A DNA stretch of 64,000 nucleotides from Algoriphagus halophilus (lineage in GTDB: Bacteria > Bacteroidota > Bacteroidia > Cytophagales > Cyclobacteriaceae): NCBI RefSeq assembly GCF_900129785.1, contig NZ_FSRC01000002.1, positions 496,001-560,000 of the forward strand. Reading direction: 5' to 3'. Of the stretch, positions 36,478 to 44,674 are shown in pieces. The stretch's first letter is position 1. Each line of letters opens with the position of its first letter. The notes under the pieces were generated by a model. It saw only the letters and a list, made by a program, of their open reading frames with translations. It searched no databases and had not been told where the DNA came from. The position numbers were made by a program, and so were the translations under genes.

Positions 36478-36542
36478 TGTTTTTTCCCCCAATCTTGTTC
36501 CAATACTAAAACCCATTCCATTCATCTAAAAATCAACTATAT

Positions 36543-38576
36543 ATGAATATTAAATTTTATCTAATAGTGGTATTAGCGCTTGTATCATCCCTGCCGATAA
36601 ATGCCCAGCAGAAATCAAACTTGGAACTCAAAGACATTTTTGATCTGGAGTATGTAACAAACCCATCCATTTCACCAGATGGTACCAAAGTGGTTTATGT
36701 CAGAAATTTCAAAGACATCATGACTGACAGAGATTATTCCAACCTCTGGATCAGTAATGTTGATGGGACTCAAAATCGCCCATTAACTCAAGGGAATCAT
36801 CGGGACCTAGGCCCAGTTTGGTCTCATGATGGTAACAAAATCGCCTATCGATCCAATCAGCAAGATGAGAAGATGAAGCTTTTTGTCCTCTATTTGGACA
36901 CCCAAGAATCTGTGGCTTTAACCAATTCTGCCAATGCTCCAGGTTCAGCTTCCTGGTCCTATGACAATCGGGAATTGGCTTTCACTCAGTTTGTGCCTAA
37001 AGCCAAAAAATCAATACTGAACATTCCAAATAAGCCTGAAGGGGCTAACTGGAATGAAGTCCCCATCTATATCGATGAGATGAATTACCGCGGTGATGGT
37101 GCGGGATATTTCAAAGCCGGAAATTCTCAGATATTTACAATCGGATTATCAGGCGGAACAGCGAGACAAAGGACTTTTGATGATAACAATTACGGTTCCC
37201 CAATTTGGAGTAAAGATGGAGCAAGCTTGTTTTTTTCTGCCAATCTTCATGAAAATCATGATTTGGAACCTGGCAATTCTGAAATCTACCAACTCGATCT
37301 TCATTCGGGAAATGTCTCCGCATTGACCTCGAGATTTGGGCCAGATAGTGGACCTGCACTTTCTCCTGATGGGACACAGATTGCGTACACAGGATTTGAT
37401 GATTCGTATCAAGGGTATCAGGTTACAAATCTTTATTTAATGAACATGGATGGTTCAGGGGTCAAAAACCTGACTGCAGATCTGGATCGAGATGCTGGAA
37501 ATCCACAATGGGAAGCAAATGGAAAAGGGATCTATTTTCAATATGATGAATTTGGCGATACAAAAATTGGGCATGTAGCGCTTACCGGCAAAATAAGAAC
37601 AGTGGTAGAAGGGCTTGGTGGTTTGGATCTAGGGAGGCCTTACAATGCCGGTGATTTTTCAGTTTCTGACAACGCTAAGTTTGCATTTACCCTGGGAGGC
37701 CCGGAACACCCTTCTGATTTAGCGGTTTGGTCTGATGGGGAAATCAAAAGGATAACAGCTCTAAATGACGATGTGTTCTCCTACCGTAATTTGGGAAAAG
37801 TGGAAGAAATCTGGTGGGAATCATCTTTTGATGGATTGAAAATCCAAGGATGGATCGTAACGCCACCCAATTTTGACCCAAATAAAAAATATCCGTTCAT
37901 TCTGGAAATCCATGGAGGTCCTTTTGCCATGTATGGTCCTGCATTTTCGTATGAAATTCAGCAATATGCCGCTGCAGGTTATGTCGTGCTTTATTCCAAT
38001 CCGAGAGGAAGTACCGGTTACGGGCAGGAATTTGGGAACGCTATTCATCATGATTATCCGAATCATGATTATGAAGATTTGATGTCCGGAGTAGATGCGG
38101 TCATTGAAAAAGGATATATAGACACCGACAACCTCTTTGTCACTGGTGGTAGTGGCGGTGGTTTGCTGACTGCCTGGATTGTAGGAAAAACCGATCGTTT
38201 TAAAGCTGCTGTCGTTGCAAAGCCCGTGATCAACTGGTCCACACATGTCCTATATGCCGATAACCCTGCATTTTTTACGAAATACTGGTTTCCCGGAAAT
38301 CCATGGGAAGAACCTGAAAATTATACCAAGCGCTCCCCGATTACTTTTGTTGGAAATGTCACAACTCCTACCATGCTCCTGACTGGAGAAGCAGATTACC
38401 GAACTCCTATAGCCGAGTCGGAGCAATTCTATGCAGCATTGAAATTACAGGAGGTGGAGACCGCGATGGTACGCATTCCCAATGCCTCCCACGGTTTGGT
38501 CGATAGACCCAGTATGCTCATGAGCAAATCAGCTTCTATTTTAAGTTGGTTCAACCACTACAGAGATCAAAAATAA
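36543..38576 (+). CDS. S9 family prolyl oligopeptidase-like peptidase, exported
   Basis: 677 residues with a signal peptide ending near I-N-A-Q-Q (residues 19-23). Residues about 30-410 form a TolB/WD40-like propeller with repeated S-x-D-G-x-x-I/L-A-Y blades. The alpha/beta hydrolase domain from about 430 has oxyanion-region I-H-G-G-P, the nucleophile Ser537 in G-G-S-G-G-G, Asp618 in G-E-A-D-Y-R-T-P and His650 in N-A-S-H-G, a full triad. It should be a periplasmic or secreted aminoacyl- or dipeptidyl-peptidase. The two genes that follow also encode exported proteins. Confidence 0.93.
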   Translation: MNIKFYLIVVLALVSSLPINAQQKSNLELKDIFDLEYVTNPSISPDGTKVVYVRNFKDIMTDRDYSNLWISNVDGTQNRPLTQGNHRDLGPVWSHDGNKIAYRSNQQDEKMKLFVLYLDTQESVALTNSANAPGSASWSYDNRELAFTQFVPKAKKSILNIPNKPEGANWNEVPIYIDEMNYRGDGAGYFKAGNSQIFTIGLSGGTARQRTFDDNNYGSPIWSKDGASLFFSANLHENHDLEPGNSEIYQLDLHSGNVSALTSRFGPDSGPALSPDGTQIAYTGFDDSYQGYQVTNLYLMNMDGSGVKNLTADLDRDAGNPQWEANGKGIYFQYDEFGDTKIGHVALTGKIRTVVEGLGGLDLGRPYNAGDFSVSDNAKFAFTLGGPEHPSDLAVWSDGEIKRITALNDDVFSYRNLGKVEEIWWESSFDGLKIQGWIVTPPNFDPNKKYPFILEIHGGPFAMYGPAFSYEIQQYAAAGYVVLYSNPRGSTGYGQEFGNAIHHDYPNHDYEDLMSGVDAVIEKGYIDTDNLFVTGGSGGGLLTAWIVGKTDRFKAAVVAKPVINWSTHVLYADNPAFFTKYWFPGNPWEEPENYTKRSPITFVGNVTTPTMLLTGEADYRTPIAESEQFYAALKLQEVETAMVRIPNASHGLVDRPSMLMSKSASILSWFNHYRDQK

Positions 38577-38598
38577 CTTCCCTTCAACTCACATTGCC

Positions 38599-39135
38599 AT
38601 GAAAAAGCTCTTATTCACTTTGATTATTACCTGTTCCGTGATGGCATTCATACATGCCCAAGGAATCGTATATCCAGCCATTCAAGGATATGGAGGCGTC
38701 AACGAAGTCCCCTTTGAAACAATTAAACCAGATCCTACTAAGAAGTATCATTTCGTGATCGAATTTAGCAACAGGATTGAAGACAAAAAAAAGGTATCAG
38801 ATGATTTAGACTATGCTGCCAGAATGTACAATCTGCATATTTATGCAGGCGTACCAAAGGAGAATATCGATCTGGCCTTCGTAGTTTTTTCAGGTTCGAC
38901 GTCTATTGTCCTTTCGAACGAAGAATACAAAAAGCGATTTGGGGTGGAAAATCCAAATAGTGAACTTTTGGACGAGTTTAAAAAACATGGTGTCAGAGTA
39001 ATTGTATGTGGACAATCCATGATGAAACAAAGGCTTGACCCTGCCATGATTTATCCTGGAATAGAAATGGCAGTATCCAGATTTACTGCAACTACTGATT
39101 TGATGAATAAAGGGTACTTATTGTTCAGCCTTTAA
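38599..39135 (+). CDS. Exported DsrE-like family protein
   Basis: 178 residues with a signal peptide (cleavage near I-H-A-Q). The mature part follows the DsrE fold order: Y-H-F-V-I-E-F strand near 50, a helix, D-L-A-F-V-V-F-S-G near 92, and V-R-V-I-V-C-G-Q-S near 132, where the Cys is at the position that carries persulfide in cytoplasmic DsrE/TusD proteins. A periplasmic place is unusual for sulfur relay. The role is unknown. It is 22 bases after the peptidase stop. Confidence 0.75.
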   Translation: MKKLLFTLIITCSVMAFIHAQGIVYPAIQGYGGVNEVPFETIKPDPTKKYHFVIEFSNRIEDKKKVSDDLDYAARMYNLHIYAGVPKENIDLAFVVFSGSTSIVLSNEEYKKRFGVENPNSELLDEFKKHGVRVIVCGQSMMKQRLDPAMIYPGIEMAVSRFTATTDLMNKGYLLFSL

Positions 39136-39144
39136 TCTTATCCT

Positions 39145-39600
39145 ATGCAGCCTTTTATAAAGCCATTTTTAAAGTTTTTCTTAGTCATATTGATGCTTCA
39201 GACTTTCCAAGTATTTGGGCAGCAAGCTGAAATCAATCAAATCCTTACCCAAAGGGAAGCATCCAATCAAGCATTAAGAAATTTTGATGAGGACCTCAAT
39301 AGTACTTTCTTGACTGAGGAGGTATTGATAACTACGGGAGCAGGAACCTTGATATCTGGAAAAGCTAAGCTGATGGAATATATCAAAAATTCAAGCGGCC
39401 CAAGAATGTATTGGGTGAGAACCCCTGATGAAATCAAGGTAAATCCAGAATCCAATTTAGCCTGGGAAACTGGAACTTGGAAAGGGTTTGTAGAGGGATC
39501 AAAGGAATCGGTTGTAGGTGGAAAGTATTCCGCTCAATGGACGAAGGAATCTGGAATTTGGCTGATCCAATCGCAGCTGTTTGTTACACTACCTAATTGA
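39145..39600 (+). CDS. Exported NTF2-like (DUF4440/SnoaL) family protein
   Basis: 151 residues. A signal peptide ends near F-G-Q-Q (residue 27). The rest is one NTF2-like cone: helix I-L-T-Q-R-E-A-S-N-Q-A, I-S-G-K-A-K-L-M-E-Y-I, then strands with A-W-E-T-G-T-W-K-G and Y-S-A-Q-W-T-K-E-S-G-I-W. The fold serves as a small ligand or enzyme scaffold, and no catalytic residues can be assigned. It starts 9 bases after the DsrE-like gene and ends 4 bases before the first of the single-TM protein genes. Confidence 0.8.
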   Translation: MQPFIKPFLKFFLVILMLQTFQVFGQQAEINQILTQREASNQALRNFDEDLNSTFLTEEVLITTGAGTLISGKAKLMEYIKNSSGPRMYWVRTPDEIKVNPESNLAWETGTWKGFVEGSKESVVGGKYSAQWTKESGIWLIQSQLFVTLPN

Positions 39601-39604
39601 CCTG

Positions 39605-40369
39605 ATGATGGGAAAGAATGAAGAGGGAGTAAATAAATCCACTCCCAAAAAACCAAAGGAAAAACGAGGTTGGACCTCCTACCTCAAAGAATTCTTCATG
39701 CTTTTTCTGGCAATATTTTGTGGCTTCCTAGCTGAAAATTACCGGGAATCTCTGAGTGCCCAAAAGATTGAAAAAGAATACATGGTTTCTCTGATGGAAG
39801 ATCTGAAAACAGACACCACTAATCTTAAATCTTATATCTCATCAATGAAAGAAAGGAGCAAAATCATGGATTCTTTAGCAGTGATGATGCTTTCTGATGA
39901 AAGAAATCAATTTGGAAATCAGATATACTTTTTGGCAAGGCAAGTCTTTAACGAAGAGCCATTTATCTACTCTGATGGCACCATCCAACAGCTAAAAAAT
40001 GCCGGAAACCTTCGCCTAATCAAAAAAAGAAACATTGTCGATGAATTACTCAAATATGAAAAGAAAGTAAGGATCCTGGAAGAATGGGACCAAAATGAAA
40101 GCAAAACAAAATCAACATTCCGAGAGATGGGAGGTAAAGTATTTAATTCCAATGACCTTAACGCGACAATGGATGCAACCATGAAATTTGTCCTACCCAC
40201 CACTAATCCCCAGTTGATTACAGATGATTTCAACACCATTAATGAGTTGGCCTTTCAAATTCATTTTATATCCAAAATGTCCTTGGGCAATAGTAATCGA
40301 GCAGAATCCTTACGAAAAAGCGCCAAAGAACTATTGAGCCTTGTACACGAAGAATATAACTTAAATTGA
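39605..40369 (+). CDS. DUF6090-like single-pass membrane protein, E-F-F-M-L-F subtype
   Basis: 254 residues from the ATG at 39605; the frame extends to a TTG at 39581, but that would overlap the previous gene. A basic N-terminus of about 30 residues leads to one membrane helix (S-Y-L-K-E-F-F-M-L-F-L-A-I-F-C-G-F) and then L-A-E-N-Y-R-E-S, after which the chain is helical and probably periplasmic. About 90 residues later, D-G-T-I-Q-Q-L-K-N-A-G-N-L-R-L-I matches a box shared by nearly all paralogues in this block. Function unknown. It is followed directly by a second member of the same subtype. Confidence 0.75.
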   Translation: MMGKNEEGVNKSTPKKPKEKRGWTSYLKEFFMLFLAIFCGFLAENYRESLSAQKIEKEYMVSLMEDLKTDTTNLKSYISSMKERSKIMDSLAVMMLSDERNQFGNQIYFLARQVFNEEPFIYSDGTIQQLKNAGNLRLIKKRNIVDELLKYEKKVRILEEWDQNESKTKSTFREMGGKVFNSNDLNATMDATMKFVLPTTNPQLITDDFNTINELAFQIHFISKMSLGNSNRAESLRKSAKELLSLVHEEYNLN

Positions 40370-40371
40370 CT

Positions 40372-41124
40372 ATGGGAAAGTCCTCAAAAAACCAAGACCC
40401 CACTAGTAAAAGAAGTCAGTTTATTCAACCATTAAGTCTGGATAAAAAGAACTGGGAATCCTATATCAAGGAATTTTTGATGTTATTCCTGGCAATCGTT
40501 CTCGGCTTTTTTGTGGAAAATCTTCGGGAGTCCTATGTGGAGCAGCAAAGTGCCAAAGTACTTACCCAATCGATGCTGGAGGATTTAAAACAGGACAGAA
40601 AAGCATTAAAGGAAGCGATAAGTTTCGCTGAAGAAAAAGACTTGGTGATCGAAAATTTCCTCCAAATGCTTCACACCCCAAAAGAATCTTGGGATACAGT
40701 AGCCATTTATAAAAGTATGACAACAGTTTTCACCACTTTCCCTTTTTCCCCAACAGACGGAACCTACTCCCAAATGAAATCATCTGGAACGCTTCGTTAT
40801 TTTAATCAAATACTGGTCAATCAAATGAATGCCTATGACAACCAACTGAAGAAAACGGTTTTTAGAGATGAAATTGTTGAAAAGGCAGAATGGGAATTAG
40901 TTCCGTTAGCAGGTACTCTGATCAATTTTGAAGTAACTGGAGAATTACGGTTTAACAAACCTATAACCAAAGAAATGTACCTCAAGATTCCCGATAAAAA
41001 CACGTTGGATATTCTTATCAATAATGTCGCCGTTGTTCGGACAATGATGGGGAGATCTCTTCAGGAGTATGAGTCTCAACTTGCTTTGGCAGAGGACCTT
41101 ATTACTGAGCTAGAATCTCGGTAA
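40372..41124 (+). CDS. DUF6090-like single-pass membrane protein, E-F-L-M-L-F subtype
   Basis: 250 residues from ATG 40372, two bases after the preceding stop. Basic N-terminus, one helix (E-S-Y-I-K-E-F-L-M-L-F-L-A-I-V-L-G-F), then F-V-E-N-L-R-E-S and a long helical domain. The shared box reads D-G-T-Y-S-Q-M-K-S-S-G-T-L-R-Y-F. It is clearly a tandem duplicate of its upstream neighbour, but the C-terminal halves now differ strongly. The topology predicted by charge is N-terminus in, C-terminal domain in the periplasm. No catalytic motif is visible. Confidence 0.75.
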   Translation: MGKSSKNQDPTSKRSQFIQPLSLDKKNWESYIKEFLMLFLAIVLGFFVENLRESYVEQQSAKVLTQSMLEDLKQDRKALKEAISFAEEKDLVIENFLQMLHTPKESWDTVAIYKSMTTVFTTFPFSPTDGTYSQMKSSGTLRYFNQILVNQMNAYDNQLKKTVFRDEIVEKAEWELVPLAGTLINFEVTGELRFNKPITKEMYLKIPDKNTLDILINNVAVVRTMMGRSLQEYESQLALAEDLITELESR

Positions 41125-41215
41125 TCTCTGGAAAAATATCGATATTATATTTTTTACTTTATAAACCTTCTGAAAAATTCAGTTGAAATGGATGTAAACA
41201 AAAAATTAGGAAATC

Positions 41216-41407
41216 ATGGGAATGTTTTGGGATTTAATTCAGCAAAGTGAAATAGAAGAACAAAAGGAAAAGGCAGTTTCTATCGAGCAACGTGTATTGT
41301 ACTTAGAGGAAGAGCTTGAAAAGACAAGACTCTTGTTAATAAAAACGCTGCATCTCCTCGAAAAAGAACTCGGGAAAGATATTGATGGGGATGGAAAAGT
41401 AGGCTAA
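41216..41407 (+). CDS. Small coiled-coil protein with DxDxDG tail
   Basis: 63 residues. After M-G-M-F-W-D-L-I-Q-Q the chain is one predicted amphipathic helix of about 40 residues (R-V-L-Y-L-E-E-E-L-E-K-T). It ends in K-D-I-D-G-D-G-K-V-G, which has the spacing of an EF-hand calcium loop, although only half of one. I have the impression that similar short proteins occur in other Bacteroidota, which supports a real gene, but no function is known. It lies 22 bases upstream of the first full DUF6090 gene. Confidence 0.7.
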   Translation: MGMFWDLIQQSEIEEQKEKAVSIEQRVLYLEEELEKTRLLLIKTLHLLEKELGKDIDGDGKVG

Positions 41408-41429
41408 ACCTTTCCGATAATAAAAAACG

Positions 41430-42212
41430 ATGATTTCATTTTTAAGGAAAATCCGCCAGAAACTCCTGAGTCAAAACAGGGTCACCCAATACCTAGCATA
41501 CGCTATAGGAGAAATATTTTTAGTGGTAATCGGAATATTGATTGCCTTGCAGATAAATACTTGGAATCAGCAGCGAATTGAAAATAATGAAGAATTAGAA
41601 ATTCTTTTAGGGCTAAAAGATGAATTTGAAAATAATCTTGAGGAGTTAAACTTTAGTATCACTATCAATACTAAAGTAACTGAGGCCTGTGTGCAACTCA
41701 CCCAATTAATAAGATCCAATTCTATCGCAAATGATTCCGATTTGTTGGATGACCTACTAGTGAGGATTGGTACATTTAATTCTTTTGATGCTCAAACAGG
41801 AGTATCTAGTGAAATCGTGAATTCAGGAAAATTAACCCTACTTAAGAATGATGCCCTTCGCACTCGGATTATTAATTGGCTGACACTCTTAATAGATCAA
41901 GAAGAGGATATTCTTTTTAGATCTGATAATTATACCATGAACATGATGCCTTTTTTAATGAAACATTTCCCTTTAGCAAATGGAGAGCTTACTAAAAAAC
42001 TTCCTTTTGATAAGAAAAAATATCTCCAGAACTACCAGGAAAAATCCCCATTTAAGTTCAATATAGCTAAGGAAGAATATTTAGAGTTTGAGAATCAAAT
42101 TTGGCATCACAAGCATAACAATGATTACGTGTCAATAAACGAATTAAACTTAAAAGACTTTCTAAAAATAACACTCCAGATGATAGAGGAAGAATTGAAT
42201 AAAAAAAAATAG
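41430..42212 (+). CDS. DUF6090 family single-pass membrane protein
   Basis: 260 residues. The family cassette fills residues 1-50: a basic start (M-I-S-F-L-R-K-I-R-Q-K-L-L), R-V-T-Q-Y-L-A-Y-A-I-G-E, the membrane helix I-F-L-V-V-I-G-I-L-I-A-L and Q-I-N-T-W-N-Q. The remaining 210 residues are mostly helical, with the shared box V-N-S-G-K-L-T-L-L-K-N near residue 130. DUF6090 is a Bacteroidota family of unknown role, often found as several paralogues. Positive-inside charge puts the large part in the periplasm. It ends 1 base before the next copy. Confidence 0.85.
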   Translation: MISFLRKIRQKLLSQNRVTQYLAYAIGEIFLVVIGILIALQINTWNQQRIENNEELEILLGLKDEFENNLEELNFSITINTKVTEACVQLTQLIRSNSIANDSDLLDDLLVRIGTFNSFDAQTGVSSEIVNSGKLTLLKNDALRTRIINWLTLLIDQEEDILFRSDNYTMNMMPFLMKHFPLANGELTKKLPFDKKKYLQNYQEKSPFKFNIAKEEYLEFENQIWHHKHNNDYVSINELNLKDFLKITLQMIEEELNKKK

Positions 42213-42213
42213 A

Positions 42214-42353
42214 ATGATTTCATTTTTTAGAAAAATCCGCCAAAAACTCCTAGCTCAAAATAGAGTGACCAGATACCTTGCATATGCTGTAGGAGAAATC
42301 CTTCTCGTGGTGATTGGAATTCTCATTGCCTTACAGGTAAATAACTGGAATGA
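42214..42353 (+). repeat. DUF6090 5' cassette, copy A
   Basis: The first ~140 bases of this gene match the starts of the genes at 43034 and 43769 with few differences, including synonymous sites such as the stretch from AGAGTGACCAG to CTTGCATATGCTGT. Similarity stops abruptly after the W-N-E codons. Confidence 0.75.
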
Positions 42354-42957
42354 AGAAAGAAAGAATAATAAAATACGTGAGGTCTTTCGAAGTTCCCTAA
42401 AGAAAGATCTCCAAGCAGACACTTCCTATCTAAAAGCCACTATTCAAAAACTTCAATTGGAAAGTGAGCAATTAACGCAGTTTAAAAGTCTCATCAATGA
42501 AATAGGGACTGATAAAAATGCTTTGATAGGCTTAATAAATACTAAAATGGTGCCTTTTATTACCCCATTTAGTGGGTTCAATAATAACACTTATCGTTCA
42601 TTTGCCAACTCCGGAAGGCTTGAACTTATAAGTTTGGACCTCCAAGAAGATCTATTTAAACTAAATTCATTTCAAGTAATTGTTGAGCGCGATTCAGAAA
42701 AATATATTGATCTATATTTCAGTAATATCGAGGCTTTTAAACTACCAATTCCGGTCGATATTCAATTATTACAAAATGGACCAGTCACCGATGCAATATG
42801 GAAGGCGACTAATATTGAAACTATTGGAGTCAGATTGAACTCTTGGGGTACTTCCAAAAAGAACTATTATAGAATCATATTGCCATATTTGAATCAAGCA
42901 CAAGAGAGGACAACTCAGATTCTTAAGAAATACTTTTCTGAAGAAAGTCAAAACTAA
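42214..42957 (+). CDS. DUF6090 family single-pass membrane protein
   Basis: 247 residues. The N-terminal cassette (residues 1-47, ending Q-V-N-N-W-N-E) is nearly the same at DNA level as those of the copies at 43034 and 43769. The periplasmic part has its own sequence, with N-N-T-Y-R-S-F-A-N-S-G-R-L-E-L-I near 123-139 as the shared box. No enzyme motif is seen. It is the second of four tandem copies; the following gap is 76 bases. Confidence 0.85.
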   Translation: MISFFRKIRQKLLAQNRVTRYLAYAVGEILLVVIGILIALQVNNWNEERKNNKIREVFRSSLKKDLQADTSYLKATIQKLQLESEQLTQFKSLINEIGTDKNALIGLINTKMVPFITPFSGFNNNTYRSFANSGRLELISLDLQEDLFKLNSFQVIVERDSEKYIDLYFSNIEAFKLPIPVDIQLLQNGPVTDAIWKATNIETIGVRLNSWGTSKKNYYRIILPYLNQAQERTTQILKKYFSEESQN

Positions 42958-43033
42958 TTGGTAAAGGCATGGCTGTGATTCTGATTCTTGAAGAACTTGA
43001 AAAGTTTTAAAAATCTGCATAAAAAAAATTAAG

Positions 43034-43173
43034 ATGATCTCCTTTTTCCGCAAAATCCGTCAAAAACTCTTAAGTCAAAATAGAGTGACCAGGTACCTTG
43101 CATATGCTGTGGGTGAAATTCTTCTCGTGGTGATTGGAATTCTGATTGCCTTGCAGATTAACGAGTGGAACCA
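43034..43173 (+). repeat. DUF6090 5' cassette, copy B
   Basis: Matches copies at 42214 and 43769 closely for about 125 bases, then departs earlier than they do (Q-I-N-E-W-N-Q in place of Q-V-N-N-W-N-E). Confidence 0.75.
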
Positions 43174-43625
43174 ACAACGGATTAATAAGAAAATCTCTTT
43201 ACAACTTCACCAACGACTTCTGGAGGATTTCGAGTTGATAGAAATTCGTACTCAATCTTCTATTGCTGATGCAACTGAGTCTATGGAGCTTATTAGCTTC
43301 GCCCTTTTGTGTTTTGATCAAAAAAGCATTCCCAAGGGAGAAGAAGTAAAATTTGACCTTGCCATTCGACAGTTTTACCGATTTACCTATCCTGCCCTGC
43401 CAATGGCTACCTACGATGAAATGAAAAGTAGTGGGAAACTAGACTTGATTTACAACTTAGAGGTCAGAAACCAGCTGAACGCCTTTATCAGCCTACTTGA
43501 GTCAACCGAATTAATTTTGGGAAATGCAGGGCAATCAATTCAAAACAACCTTATTTATTACGATAAGTACATCAGGTCAGAAACTAATGCACAATCATTG
43601 AATCTTTCATTCTCTTATGACTTTG

Positions 43626-43631
43626 AAAAAA
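43626..43631 (+). other. A6 run at the DUF6090 frameshift
   Basis: Six As in the codons for E-K. With five As the upstream frame would read through to 43772 and restore the family's C-terminus. Confidence 0.65.
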
Positions 43632-43768
43632 TGGCAAGATCTTGAATACCAAAATAAACTATCAAGAGTTGGTGTAAACTGGAGGGCAGTGGCCTTTTTC
43701 AATAAGGGAATTCAAAAACAAGTAGAAAACTTGAGGAACTTGATTGAATCAGAAATAATCAAACTCAA

Positions 43769-43908
43769 ATGATCTCCTTCTTCCGCAAAATCCGTCAAAA
43801 ACTCCTAGCTCAAAATAGAGTGACCAGGTACCTTGCATATGCTGTGGGAGAAATCCTTCTGGTGGTTATTGGAATTCTGATTGCATTACAGGTAAATAAT
43901 TGGAATGA
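43769..43908 (+). repeat. DUF6090 5' cassette, copy C
   Basis: Shares long exact stretches with both copies: the first ~35 bases match 43034 best, and later parts match 42214 (GTAAATAA-TGGAATGAA). This mosaic pattern suggests gene conversion. Confidence 0.7.
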
Positions 43909-44506
43909 AAATAGAAAAGATGCAGAAAAGGAAATTCAATTATTGACAAACCTACAGGTTGAATTTAAAGACAACCTGAAAGACTTGGATTCTATATCAA
44001 TCGAAGTTGAAGAGGTTATATACTCCTTAGAAAAATTATTTGACTCTTTCTCAAGGGAACCCTCGCCTAATTTGAGAGACTCGGTCGATAGGTGGATAGC
44101 TTCGGGCCTTCAATCACCAAATTGGAAACCAAGTCAATATATTCTAAATAGTTTAACCAGTTCGGGGAGTATAACTAACCTAAAAAACGAACGATTAAAA
44201 CTATTACTATATCAATGGTCAAGACAACAAAATGAAATGTTGGAAGTGCAATTGAGGTCAGAGGAGACAGGCGAGGAAATCATCTCTTATGTCAAAGAGT
44301 TTGGATCCTTAAGGAATATCGATACGACCCATTCTGACTTTAAATACGAATCTTCAACATTAGGCAAAAGTAATAGCGGTTTGTTATCAGATGTTAGATT
44401 CGAAAACCTGATCGACGATAAACTGTACATGTACAAATTGACGAAGAAATGGTTAGAAACTGCTAAGAAAACATTGGAACAATTGATTGAAGAGACAAAC
44501 AGTTAG
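43769..44506 (+). CDS. DUF6090 family single-pass membrane protein
   Basis: 245 residues. The cassette at 1-47 is almost identical in protein to the copy at 42214. The rest diverges: coiled-coil-like L-L-T-N-L-Q-V-E-F-K-D-N-L near 58-70 and the shared box Y-I-L-N-S-L-T-S-S-G-S-I-T-N-L near 124-138. The start overlaps the restored stop of the frameshifted copy. It is the last of the four tandem DUF6090 genes and lies 168 bases upstream of the channel-like gene. Confidence 0.85.
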   Translation: MISFFRKIRQKLLAQNRVTRYLAYAVGEILLVVIGILIALQVNNWNENRKDAEKEIQLLTNLQVEFKDNLKDLDSISIEVEEVIYSLEKLFDSFSREPSPNLRDSVDRWIASGLQSPNWKPSQYILNSLTSSGSITNLKNERLKLLLYQWSRQQNEMLEVQLRSEETGEEIISYVKEFGSLRNIDTTHSDFKYESSTLGKSNSGLLSDVRFENLIDDKLYMYKLTKKWLETAKKTLEQLIEETNS

Positions 44507-44674
44507 AGGAATATATTATGATTTGTTTCTTGCTTAATTGTTGGCCTGTATTGAAATAAACTACTTCTATCAAAAGTTTAAATTGTATTTTTTGAAGGGA
44601 AGCCAAATGCATGATTTCCAATAATTTCCTTATCTTCTTGGAAGTTTTTATCAGCCATCACCAGCCCAATCGAA

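Larger units (their letters stand above)
43034..43772 (+). pseudogene. DUF6090 family gene with frameshift near its 3' end
   Basis: The frame from ATG 43034 is open to TGA 43645 (203 residues) and has the normal cassette and the box A-T-Y-D-E-M-K-S-S-G-K-L-D-L-I at 125-139. After 43601 another frame opens and continues K-W-Q-D-L-E-Y-Q-N-K-L-S-R-V to TGA 43772, where it overlaps the next ATG in the usual ATGA arrangement. Dropping one A from the A6 run at 43626-43631 joins the two parts into a protein of about 245 residues, the normal family length. The gene therefore carries a recent single-base insertion, a programmed slip, or a sequencing error. The truncated product may still be made. Confidence 0.75.

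Noticed and set aside
37821..38246. Minus-strand frame of 141 codons
   Set aside because: It is antisense to the catalytic domain of the S9 peptidase, whose triad and frame are intact.
41430..44506. Tandem repeats considered as a CRISPR array or mobile element
   Set aside because: The repeated units are coding 5' ends of genes about 750-800 bases apart; there are no short regular spacers, no cas genes, no transposase and no terminal inverted repeats.
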